Positions 45,002 to 52,756 of a stretch of 64,000 nt of DNA are shown in pieces. Under the pieces are notes generated by a model. It was not told the origin of the DNA and ran no database searches. It saw nothing but the letters and a program-made list of their open reading frames with translations. Source of the DNA: an uncultured Lachnospiraceae bacterium. GTDB lineage: Bacteria; Bacillota; Clostridia; Lachnospirales; Lachnospiraceae. Each line of letters opens with the position of its first letter. The first letter of the stretch is position 1. Made by a program: the position numbers and the translations under genes. The DNA is taken from assembly GCA_947169385.1 (NCBI GenBank), contig CAMVPR010000010.1:1-64000 (forward strand), in the 5' to 3' direction.

Positions 45002-46516
45002 TCAGATATCCATCTTCTTAACTCTCCTCATAGCCACTCTGTCTAACAGTTTAGTAGTGATGACAATAATCAAAATATATAGAATCATTGTGGTGACAAG
45101 AGGCAAAGTAATCTCGAAACTATCTTGTCTTATGAGGTCAAATGTCCTCGTCATGTCGTTAACTGCAATATATCCGACAACAGCCGTCGCCTTGATAAGT
45201 CTGACAACTATATTCTTGAAATCAGTTATCATCTCCTTACCGTAATGCTTCATCAAAGTGTTGAAGAATTCAGTACTCTTACTAAACCATAAGCGATAAT
45301 TCTTCTCAAACTCTCCGTCATCAATCATCCCTGAATACCGCTCAACCATACGATATATCTCATCGCTGAACGCGAGAGTAAACCCGACTATCGCAGCGAT
45401 TTCCCCGCCAATATACAAATCTCTGTAATACTTGTAATAAAGCAGCATTATAATCATAATTGCGGGTGTCACATGAACAAACCAGAGAATCACCCTGACT
45501 ATACCTCTTACAACTATATTACTCCTCCTGCTCAGGATGTAGAATATATATCCCAGAGGATTACCGACAAATACTGACACGAAGACAATCAAAAATGTAG
45601 TCAACACGCCCTTAATCATCATGATATATCTGTCTTCTTCAATAAATGTCTTCTTAAAATGACCGCTAAGCCCTCTCGCTTCATCCGGATCTGAACTCAC
45701 AACCGCATCGGTCCTGACACAGATTGTTGCACCACCGGTGTAACATGGTCTTGAGAAATTAAACTTCTCGCTTCTCTCGTCAGTTATAGTTACAGCACCG
45801 CATCCAATATCATAAGTTCCGCTCTCCACGCCGCTAAGCATATCACTAAACGGTACCTGGTTCAAAGCTAAACCGTATCCATACTTCTGACAAAAACCAT
45901 AAAGGATATCAATCTCAAAGCCAACAACCTGACCCGCAGACATATACTCAAACGGAATATTCTCTCCATCAAAAGCCAATTCAAGCGTTCCATTGATCGC
46001 CGGAAGCTTAGATATGTCCATACTCTGCTTGTTGGTAGTTTTGTTGCCGAACCATTTCTCATCAAGGCCGTTTAAAGCGCCATCATTTGCCAAAAGCTCA
46101 ACATACGAATCAAATCTCTCTCTGATTGTGTCACATTTATCGTTCTTAGGAAATACAAACGCATAGTCCGCCGGCTCAATATATCCATCCATTGCATCCA
46201 CTGCGTCAGTTCCCCTAGTAACCGCTCTGATAATCGGCTCGTCGTCCAACACCCCACTTATTGCGCCCGTAGCAAGAGCCTTGTAGGCATATTCTCTTGT
46301 AGAAAAATGCATAATATTCGCCTTAGGAAGCTTCCTCTTAGCTATATCCTCGAAAATATATCCATCCACAACACCTACGGTAACGTCCTTATCGTTGAAT
46401 CCTTCTAGAGTATCAGGAACCTTAACTTTCTTAGGCTTGTCAGTCTTCCCGCAAGAGGTCAGAAGCACCAACGCTGCCATAACGCACAGTGCTATATATA
46501 TTATCTTCTTATTCAT
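45002..46516 (-). CDS. Amino-acid ABC transporter lipoprotein with fused substrate-binding and permease parts
   Basis: A 504-residue protein, start MNKKIIYIAL, with GGAG nine bases upstream. A lipoprotein signal (LVLLTSCGKTD) is followed by a binding-protein region to about 290 and a GlnP-like permease from about 305 (ILWFVHVTPAIMIIMLLYYKYY). The binding part is odd: the first segment (about 40-170) looks like the second lobe and tail of a solute-binding protein, and the next (about 180-290, LELAFDGENIPFEYMSAGQV and DIGCGAVTITDERSEKFNFS) looks like a first lobe. No ATPase gene is nearby. The gene overlaps the lysozyme gene by eight bases and is translated with it. It could be a sensor rather than an importer. 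Confidence 0.8.
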   Translation of the reverse strand: MNKKIIYIALCVMAALVLLTSCGKTDKPKKVKVPDTLEGFNDKDVTVGVVDGYIFEDIAKRKLPKANIMHFSTREYAYKALATGAISGVLDDEPIIRAVTRGTDAVDAMDGYIEPADYAFVFPKNDKCDTIRERFDSYVELLANDGALNGLDEKWFGNKTTNKQSMDISKLPAINGTLELAFDGENIPFEYMSAGQVVGFEIDILYGFCQKYGYGLALNQVPFSDMLSGVESGTYDIGCGAVTITDERSEKFNFSRPCYTGGATICVRTDAVVSSDPDEARGLSGHFKKTFIEEDRYIMMIKGVLTTFLIVFVSVFVGNPLGYIFYILSRRSNIVVRGIVRVILWFVHVTPAIMIIMLLYYKYYRDLYIGGEIAAIVGFTLAFSDEIYRMVERYSGMIDDGEFEKNYRLWFSKSTEFFNTLMKHYGKEMITDFKNIVVRLIKATAVVGYIAVNDMTRTFDLIRQDSFEITLPLVTTMILYILIIVITTKLLDRVAMRRVKKMDI

Positions 46517-47588
46517 TGTCAGTGTCTCCGTTCTTATCGCTCTTCTTAGCAGTAGCATCGCAAGATGCCTCTATCACATCTTTAGCGTACGCTCTGTCAA
46601 ATGCAAGCGTGTAGTATCCGTCGTTATACGGATCGTATGGTATCTCATATTTCTTGAGCCATATGTAGCAGGCATCAACCACCGTCTTGGCATTTCTTAT
46701 CTCTTTATCCATCGCCTTATATTCTTCTGATTCAAGCAAATGAACAATGTAACACGCCTGCATCTCCGGATCGGCTATATTGAACTTGTATTTCTCACCT
46801 TCACCACCCGGACCAAACCATTTCTCAGCAAATTGATAAAGCCCTTCTTTCTTGCCATACGCCGTATATTGACCGTATCCGTATCCACCGTCAACATTGA
46901 CCCACTCGTTGTACTGATTGTAATAACCATTGGTGTATTCAAGGTTTCTCGACTCCAAAAAATCCTGTTTGTCGATAATCTTATCATTAACCTTCTTGGT
47001 GTATTCCTCGTCGTCCATCTCCCAAAGCTCATTGTTGTAATCCTCAAGATTGTTAGCCTTAAATCTTGACTCCGAATTAAGATTACACATAACTCCAAGA
47101 ACAGCCGTCTTGTTATTGTCAAAATGCTTCATGAGCTTCTTATAAATTATCTCATCCTCGGTAGCATCACCGTAATCCTTGTATTCCTTAGAAGGCATAG
47201 CCTCCACAATCTTCTCTAAAGGAGTGTTCTCAATTAATCCGCTGCGCCTTAACATTGTATCTTCAAGCAATAATTCTAATGCAAATGCTATCACTATCAA
47301 AACAATTCCGCATCCGACAATATATCTTATTCTGGTAAGCTTAGAGGCGTTTCTTATGTGCTCCTCTATCATTTTGAAGCGGTTTCGTGATCTTACCGTT
47401 GCATATTCATATCTCTCATCAGTTCTTCTTCTAAGCTCTTCTACTCTCTTAGAGTCACCCTTGATATGTCTTCTAATAAAGCGTCTCACTCGTTTGACAA
47501 ATGCTCTCCGCCTGCTGTAGCGTCTTCTCATCTGCCTTACTCTTCTCTCGTTTGAGTCTTCATATCTTGTCCTTTGAGAATCACTCAT
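46509..47588 (-). CDS. Membrane-anchored phage-tail-type lysozyme (VirB1-like)
   Basis: A 359-residue protein. An Arg-rich N-terminus (about 1-85) precedes a helix at about 90-112 (IVGCGIVLIVIAFALELLL) and an extracytoplasmic lysozyme-like domain. The catalytic Glu is likely in GVMCNLNSESRFKANNLED, and VDGGYGYGQYTAYGKKEGL and YKFNIADPEMQACYIVHLL are typical of phage tail lysozyme domains (also in clostridial ICE proteins such as the Tn916 family). It would cut the wall for channel or cell-surface assembly. Its start has AAGGG nine bases upstream. A sigma-A-like promoter precedes it and the ABC-type gene follows. Confidence 0.85.
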   Translation of the reverse strand: MSDSQRTRYEDSNERRVRQMRRRYSRRRAFVKRVRRFIRRHIKGDSKRVEELRRRTDERYEYATVRSRNRFKMIEEHIRNASKLTRIRYIVGCGIVLIVIAFALELLLEDTMLRRSGLIENTPLEKIVEAMPSKEYKDYGDATEDEIIYKKLMKHFDNNKTAVLGVMCNLNSESRFKANNLEDYNNELWEMDDEEYTKKVNDKIIDKQDFLESRNLEYTNGYYNQYNEWVNVDGGYGYGQYTAYGKKEGLYQFAEKWFGPGGEGEKYKFNIADPEMQACYIVHLLESEEYKAMDKEIRNAKTVVDACYIWLKKYEIPYDPYNDGYYTLAFDRAYAKDVIEASCDATAKKSDKNGDTDNE

Positions 47589-47623
47589 TATACGCATCCC
47601 TTTCATATAATATCGCATCTTAC

Positions 47624-47652
47624 ATTTTACCACATCACTTTAAAAGGTACAA
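47624..47652 (-). promoter_or_regulatory. Sigma-A-like promoter of the lysozyme operon
   Basis: On the minus strand TTGTAC and TAAAAT are 17 bases apart, about 35 bases before the lysozyme ATG at 47588. No shared box is present, so the lysozyme is expressed outside the regulon. Confidence 0.65.
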
Positions 47653-47687
47653 CGATTAACTGATTAGCTCAATCCCACCAACCAAAC

Positions 47688-47726
47688 AAAAAAGCCCTGC
47701 CGAAGTGCGACGAAATCGGCAGGACT
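47688..47726 (-). terminator. Terminator after the CvpA-like gene
   Basis: On the minus strand AGTCCTGCCGA pairs with TCGGCAGGGCT around a 12-base loop, followed by TTTTTTG. It separates the CvpA-like unit from the lysozyme operon. Confidence 0.88.
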
Positions 47727-47741
47727 TTGGAGTATTCTATA

Positions 47742-48572
47742 TTAGTTAAGATGTGTGGTGATTATCTCACCTATATTATCTCTACTGATATCAGTATTAT
47801 TGTACATTGACATCACTAGGTTATTATCTTGTATTGTTGTTAGCACTACGCTATCGTTTATTTGGTTTACGACATGTGATTTAATATTCGAAGGAATCAC
47901 TTCCAATCCTGCAAGTAATACCCAGATAATCATCATTGCCGTAAACCCTCCAAGGCAAGCACCACCAATCTTATGAATATTGCCGATCAATTTGATGTTG
48001 CTTTCTTTGTTGCGTTCTAACCATGCCAGGGCGATATGGAAGCCTCCAACTATGATTATGAATATTGCCAAATCGCTTACTATCTTAATGACCCTTTCTA
48101 CTAGGAAAATCGCCACATAGTCTGCGAAATTGTCCTCTTTGATGTATGTTCTATCATACTTAGCGGCTGTTGCCACGAGCGTATTGTTAATGCTTGTCGG
48201 AAAGCCTGCGTATCTGAAAATGTTAGCTCTGGCACTCTGCATCGGGTCGACGTAGTAGGTTGCCTTAGCCAGCTTATTAATCTTCTTGATAGGAACCTTA
48301 TCCATGGTAACTCCGGTCGCAATGCTTATATCCCTTGTAATCTTGGTGTTAATATCACTCTGAACCATTGAGCTTATCTTCTCTTCTAATATGTTATCAA
48401 CCTTAGTGTTATTAATTATATCCTTAGCAAGTACAGGTCCAAAGTAAATCGTGTGAACTATTGCAAATATTGTAATAATTAATCCTAAAAAGCGTCTTGC
48501 AAAGACCTTAACATATCCGACCATCATTCCAACTGCGATTATACCGATTACAATAATTGTAAGTGTATTCAT
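47742..48572 (-). CDS. CvpA-like polytopic membrane protein in the shared-box regulon
   Basis: A 276-residue membrane protein with four helices: two near the N-terminus (TLTIIVIGIIAVGMMVGYV; GLIITIFAIVHTIYFG), a soluble extracytoplasmic region, and two near residues 175-240. The layout and sequence at KVFARRFLGLI resemble CvpA/colicin V production-type proteins, but the match is weak. I start at MNTLTII, eight bases after GGAGG; an in-frame GTG is too close. It has a shared-box promoter and its own terminator. In the T4SS-like system it could be an accessory membrane component. Confidence 0.75.
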   Translation of the reverse strand: MNTLTIIVIGIIAVGMMVGYVKVFARRFLGLIITIFAIVHTIYFGPVLAKDIINNTKVDNILEEKISSMVQSDINTKITRDISIATGVTMDKVPIKKINKLAKATYYVDPMQSARANIFRYAGFPTSINNTLVATAAKYDRTYIKEDNFADYVAIFLVERVIKIVSDLAIFIIIVGGFHIALAWLERNKESNIKLIGNIHKIGGACLGGFTAMMIIWVLLAGLEVIPSNIKSHVVNQINDSVVLTTIQDNNLVMSMYNNTDISRDNIGEIITTHLN

Positions 48573-48658
48573 AATGACCACCTCCGAATATTAATGAATA
48601 CTCATCTACTACAATCTATCAATCAATACTTCAAATCTCATTCAATTTATGTTGATAT

Positions 48659-48709
48659 ACCGGGAAGCAAATTGCTTTTTGGGATTTAGGGTTTATTTAA
48701 CTTCCCGGT
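48659..48709 (-). other. Leader RNA inverted repeat upstream of the CvpA-like gene
   Basis: ACCGGGAAG and CTTCCCGGT are exact complements enclosing a 33-base segment containing a small inner palindrome AAGCAATTTGCTT on the minus strand. It lies between the shared-box promoter and the gene start in a long leader of about 155 bases. It does not match a riboswitch class I recognise. Confidence 0.55.
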
Positions 48710-48734
48710 TAATCATTAGTACTATTGTGATTAC

Positions 48735-48768
48735 ATAATAGCACGGGGTGTATAACAAAAGCGTAACA
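48735..48768 (-). promoter_or_regulatory. Shared-box promoter of the CvpA-like gene
   Basis: Minus strand: box TGTTACGCTTTTGTTA, 9 bases, TGC, then -10 TATTAT. The leader to the ATG at 48572 is about 155 bases and contains a long inverted repeat. Confidence 0.78.
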
Positions 48769-48793
48769 CCAGGTGTAGTTTTTTAGTATTCAA

Positions 48794-48827
48794 TAAAAAA
48801 AGCCCGGCAGGAATAATCCCACCAGGC
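48794..48827 (-). terminator. Terminator after the EAL sensory protein gene
   Basis: On the minus strand GCCTGGTGGGA pairs with TCCTGCCGGGC (with G-U pairs), four-base loop, followed by a run of seven T. It isolates the EAL gene from the CvpA-like promoter. Confidence 0.85.
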
Positions 48828-48837
48828 ATTTATAATG

Positions 48838-51800
48838 TTATATTTTGATGTCGTAAATCATATATCTCTCTAAAATCTTGTCATTGATTACGAAATTGCC
48901 TCGACCATTGACAATCTTGAAGTCTTCTTCCTTAGCGTAGGTGTCTAAATCTAACGCATTATGAACAGTGGTCTTGGTGTGAGAATTCCTTAAGTCAACC
49001 GTAGTAGACTTATCATGTCCACCAAATATCAAGGCATTCTTACCCATTGCATCAACCGTCACACCTGCTCTGTCAATAAGAATACTACTCTCACCGTTGT
49101 TGGCACCTAAACACGTTGAATCATCTGACCTGATTCCCGCATCGATACTCATCTCACTCAAGGTGATATCAGCTTTCTCACCGTTAATCGTTCCGATAAC
49201 AACCATGTGTTGTCCTCCAACGTAAGACTCCAACCTCGACTTAGAAACCGTAATGTTCGCATTGCCATTATAACTTCCGATGAATACACCGTCAGATACC
49301 GAAATCTCAGCCTCCATCAAGCAACAATCGACGTTCATGTTAACATCGCCGTCAAATGCACCGATTGCCACAGCACTCTCACCGCTCGGCTCAATGATAA
49401 ACTGTCCGCTTGAAACCGCAATATTACCACCCAAGCCGGAACCGATACATACACCTTTCATTCCGTTAGAGCGAATCTTGACCTTGCCGTCATGCTTGAA
49501 GAATATATCTCCATGCCTAGATTTCATATCGTTACCAATGCCATAGTACTCGTTAGAATCTACGGTAATCTCCATATCTCCATCGCCCTCTAGAGTAAGC
49601 GACGCACTCTCCTTAACCTGTATTCCGCCTCTCTTCAAGACATTGACACCTTTAAGTATCAAGGTTACATCAGCGCCTTCCGAAACCTCAATCGAAGGCT
49701 GATTCTTAACATTTGTGAAGAATACATTCTCTAATTGAATCCTTCCCTTATAATCAGGATTAATTATCAAATGAATGTTGGTCTTAGAACCCGGTGTACC
49801 GATAATCGTAAAATCGTTATACACCATATTCCCCTCACCGACAACAATGTCTGTACAACCGTCTTTAACGAGCTTGCTAAGAGATATTCTGGCAGACTTA
49901 CCTGCTATATATTCTCCTCTTGAAACGCCATCAATAAACTCCTGTCTGTAACGCTTTATCTCATTTCTAACCTTGTCATCAATCCTGGTGATAATCTCCT
50001 CGTTAGGTTTAGCAGTGTAGTAACCCTGGATAAGATCTGCTCCTAAATGAATAACCATCTGAAGCTCCTCGGTAGTCTCAACACCCTCTGCCAAAGCCTT
50101 AATATTGTTATCATGACAGTAATCGATAATCTCTCTCACAAAATGCTGTTTCTGCGGCTCGTTATGAATGTTAGTGAGAAGCGACCTGTCAATCTTAACA
50201 TAATCAGGCATATATCGTAAAAGATTAGTTACGTTAGAATATCCTGTTCCATAATCATCTACCGCCGTCTGAATATTAAGCTTCTTGAAGAAATTCTTGG
50301 TCTTCTCAAGCTCATCATCACTTAATTCTGCCTCTTCTGTAAGCTCCACAACAGCTGTGTCCGCGCATGATTTTAACATACCCTCAATATGTGATAAATC
50401 TTCGTCGCTGACTCTCACACCAGGAATACTGTTTATAAACACCTTGCGATCCTTAAACAAATCCTTCTTGTCGCTGACAATATTCAACACGTTCATAAAC
50501 GTCGCTTTCTCAACGTCGTTAATCCTGTTAAGAATGTTAGCGTACTTGATAATAGAAAGCGGTGAAATCCACTGCTCCGTGTTAGGCCTCATCAACGCCT
50601 CGTAAGAATATATACTTCCGTCAGTCGTATTGACAATAGGCTGAAAATGATATTTTAAAAGGTTGTCATCTAATATATGCTCTACAAGCTTAAGCTCATC
50701 CTTCTCTTCCTCGCTGAGATTCTCCATCGCAGCATTAAGAACGTTCTCAAACTTCCTCACCTGAGTCGTCTGCTTCTCGGTAACTTTGAGAAGTGAGTTG
50801 AGAACGGTAGTCCTTCTAAGCATCTCAAATCCTCGTGACACTGTTCCCATCCAAAGTCTTGAAGCATCGTCTGCGTAAAAACCATTCTTCTCCCAACCTA
50901 TAGCAGCATAACCATAGCATTGGTCCTCATAAAATATAGGCTCAAAGAAGAACACTCTAGGCTCATCGCTGTCCTCTAACAATTCCGGAAGAATATCCTT
51001 CACATTAAAGGTAACATCAAGTCCAATCAAGCCATTCATTCCGTCATTATTATACTTGATCGCATAAATCATCTCTTGGGAATATCCCTCATTCTTGCAA
51101 GATATCCTGTAATCCTCATCCATATTGCGCCATGCAGAATTAAGACACAAATGAAAGCTGTTCACTCCACTGATCTGATATGCGTAAGAATACACCGTGC
51201 TAAGATAATCCATGAGATTATTCTGCAACAAAAGATCATCCGGCATGGCATTGGTAGCAGTAAGGAATCCTCCTCTAGATATATCCGTACTCCAAGTAGT
51301 TCTGCGCTCAGAGATAAGATAATCCTTGTCGCTCCTACATCCACAGCTCTCGCCGATAGAGATGCCGCCGACTATCTCCTTCTCCTCGAAATCCAAACTC
51401 CTAATCTTAGAATCTATATAGTCAAATGCGTACTTACCGCATTCATAAGCAGGAACAATAACCGAAGTAATCGGAACAGGACTTGTCCTACCTTCCTCGG
51501 TTGCATCGTATCCAGCAATTGCAACATCCTCCGGAATTCTGATTCCTTCTTTATCCAAAGCTCTAGCCAATCCAATAGCCATACAGTCATTGGCACAGAC
51601 TACAGCCTCAGGAAGCTCATCGCGATTTACCAAGAGCTTATCAGCACACTGCTCACCACTCTTATACCAGAAATCACCGTACATTATATCCCTAGCTTCA
51701 TCAACATTAAGTCCGTGATCCTTCATGGCAGCCTTATAAGCATCCACTCTCTCAATAGAATGCTTATGCCATTTCTTACCACCCAAAAAGAATATGTTCT

Positions 51801-52200
51801 TATATCCGTGCTCCTCAATCATGTGAGAAACCATATTGTACATACCTAAATATCCGCTGGTACGTATAGAATCAAAATACTTACTCTCACTCTCAATGAC
51901 AACAACAGGCTTGTTATATGTCGAATGAAGAGTCTCCTCCAACCGCTCGGCAACACCCGTCGTCTGAATCGTATCCTTTAGAATTACAACACCATCAAAA
52001 AGCTCATAGTTAATAAGGTTAAAAATGTTAGATTCTGCCTTCTCTCTAACCTCATTCTCCTGATACTTAAGGTACATAGCAAATACACACACATCATAGT
52101 TATTCTCATGTGCGTGATTAATAAAGCCTTTTGAAAAACGAGACTGATATTCTTCTTCCGGTTGTCCCATAAGGACTGCTATTCTTCTCTTTATACTCAT
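48838..52200 (-). CDS. EAL phosphodiesterase with periplasmic-binding-like sensor and beta-solenoid tail
   Basis: A 1120-residue protein with no signal or membrane helix. Residues about 1-300 form a LacI-like ligand-binding fold without the usual HTH (IAVLMGQPEEEYQSRFSKGF; VAIAGYDATEEGRTSPVPI). A linker/GAF-like region follows to about 490. The EAL domain (about 510-760) has HFQPIVNTTDGSIYSYEALM, VDDYGTGYSN, DYVKIDRSL and ALAEGVETTEEL, so the catalytic residues look intact. The last 340 residues form a beta-solenoid with strand repeats (IEVSEGADVTLILKGVNVL; GVFIGSYNGNANITVSKSRL). The three-part order is unusual. It likely reads a small ligand and lowers c-di-GMP. A well-formed terminator ends the gene. 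Confidence 0.88.
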   Translation of the reverse strand: MSIKRRIAVLMGQPEEEYQSRFSKGFINHAHENNYDVCVFAMYLKYQENEVREKAESNIFNLINYELFDGVVILKDTIQTTGVAERLEETLHSTYNKPVVVIESESKYFDSIRTSGYLGMYNMVSHMIEEHGYKNIFFLGGKKWHKHSIERVDAYKAAMKDHGLNVDEARDIMYGDFWYKSGEQCADKLLVNRDELPEAVVCANDCMAIGLARALDKEGIRIPEDVAIAGYDATEEGRTSPVPITSVIVPAYECGKYAFDYIDSKIRSLDFEEKEIVGGISIGESCGCRSDKDYLISERRTTWSTDISRGGFLTATNAMPDDLLLQNNLMDYLSTVYSYAYQISGVNSFHLCLNSAWRNMDEDYRISCKNEGYSQEMIYAIKYNNDGMNGLIGLDVTFNVKDILPELLEDSDEPRVFFFEPIFYEDQCYGYAAIGWEKNGFYADDASRLWMGTVSRGFEMLRRTTVLNSLLKVTEKQTTQVRKFENVLNAAMENLSEEEKDELKLVEHILDDNLLKYHFQPIVNTTDGSIYSYEALMRPNTEQWISPLSIIKYANILNRINDVEKATFMNVLNIVSDKKDLFKDRKVFINSIPGVRVSDEDLSHIEGMLKSCADTAVVELTEEAELSDDELEKTKNFFKKLNIQTAVDDYGTGYSNVTNLLRYMPDYVKIDRSLLTNIHNEPQKQHFVREIIDYCHDNNIKALAEGVETTEELQMVIHLGADLIQGYYTAKPNEEIITRIDDKVRNEIKRYRQEFIDGVSRGEYIAGKSARISLSKLVKDGCTDIVVGEGNMVYNDFTIIGTPGSKTNIHLIINPDYKGRIQLENVFFTNVKNQPSIEVSEGADVTLILKGVNVLKRGGIQVKESASLTLEGDGDMEITVDSNEYYGIGNDMKSRHGDIFFKHDGKVKIRSNGMKGVCIGSGLGGNIAVSSGQFIIEPSGESAVAIGAFDGDVNMNVDCCLMEAEISVSDGVFIGSYNGNANITVSKSRLESYVGGQHMVVIGTINGEKADITLSEMSIDAGIRSDDSTCLGANNGESSILIDRAGVTVDAMGKNALIFGGHDKSTTVDLRNSHTKTTVHNALDLDTYAKEEDFKIVNGRGNFVINDKILERYMIYDIKI

Positions 52201-52271
52201 ATGATAGCTCCTTAAAACACTCTTCTTAATTCCGAACTATGTCCACAACTAAAACAGCCGTAATACCCTTA

Positions 52272-52670
52272 TTATAACTTAAATCCCGTTCCAACCACCT
52301 GTGCAATATCTCTACCTGTATCGTCAGTAATATCAATGTTCACAATAGTTGAACTCCTACCTGACTTCTTAAGTGTAGCCCTAGCAATAAGCTTGCCACC
52401 TTTAGGCGCATTCAGATAATTAATGCTCATCTGCTGAGCAACAGTGCTCTGGTGGATATTATTAGATACAACTGCAAATGCAAAATCGGCCAAAGTAAAC
52501 ATAACTCCGCCCATTATTCCACCATATCCGTTCTTATGATTATCATTAAGCACAACGCTACAAATACTATAATCCTCACCGTAATCATCTACAACCATTC
52601 CACTCATTGTAGCGTATCTGTCTCTTTTGAAGAACTCTCTCACCTCATCTATGTTCTTAAACGTGCCCAT
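52272..52670 (-). CDS. PaaI-type hotdog thioesterase
   Basis: A 132-residue single hotdog domain. Typical features are NGYGGIMGGVMFTLADFAFA (central helix with Asp) and the ending GRDIAQVVGTGFKL. Enzymes of this group hydrolyse acyl-CoA thioesters, often phenylacetyl-CoA derivatives, but the substrate is not predictable here. The EAL gene starts 71 bases downstream; no terminator separates them, so they may be co-transcribed. Confidence 0.92.
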   Translation of the reverse strand: MGTFKNIDEVREFFKRDRYATMSGMVVDDYGEDYSICSVVLNDNHKNGYGGIMGGVMFTLADFAFAVVSNNIHQSTVAQQMSINYLNAPKGGKLIARATLKKSGRSSTIVNIDITDDTGRDIAQVVGTGFKL

Positions 52671-52714
52671 TACTAATCCTCCAAAGCCTATAATAATCCT
52701 GTATTTAAATATCG

Positions 52715-52746
52715 AAAATCAGCCTGCAAGACTACCCGCAGGCTGA
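52715..52746 (-). terminator. Terminator after the phosphofructokinase gene
   Basis: On the minus strand TCAGCCTGC pairs with GCAGGCTGA around ten bases, followed by TTTTC. It ends the dnaX-ebfC-recR-pfk transcript. Confidence 0.9.
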
Positions 52747-52756
52747 GTAATAATTA

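Noticed and set aside
12351-48768. Integrative conjugative element (ICE)
   Set aside because: No relaxase, integrase, tRNA target or terminal repeats are visible, and the flanks are ordinary chromosomal genes. It remains possible if such genes lie outside the window.
13899-48768. Shared box as an alternative sigma factor -35 element
   Set aside because: The -10 is a sigma-A type extended TGNTATAAT, and the invariant CTTTTGT is at a wrong distance for a -35. A direct repeat bound by an activator fits better, although I cannot exclude it.
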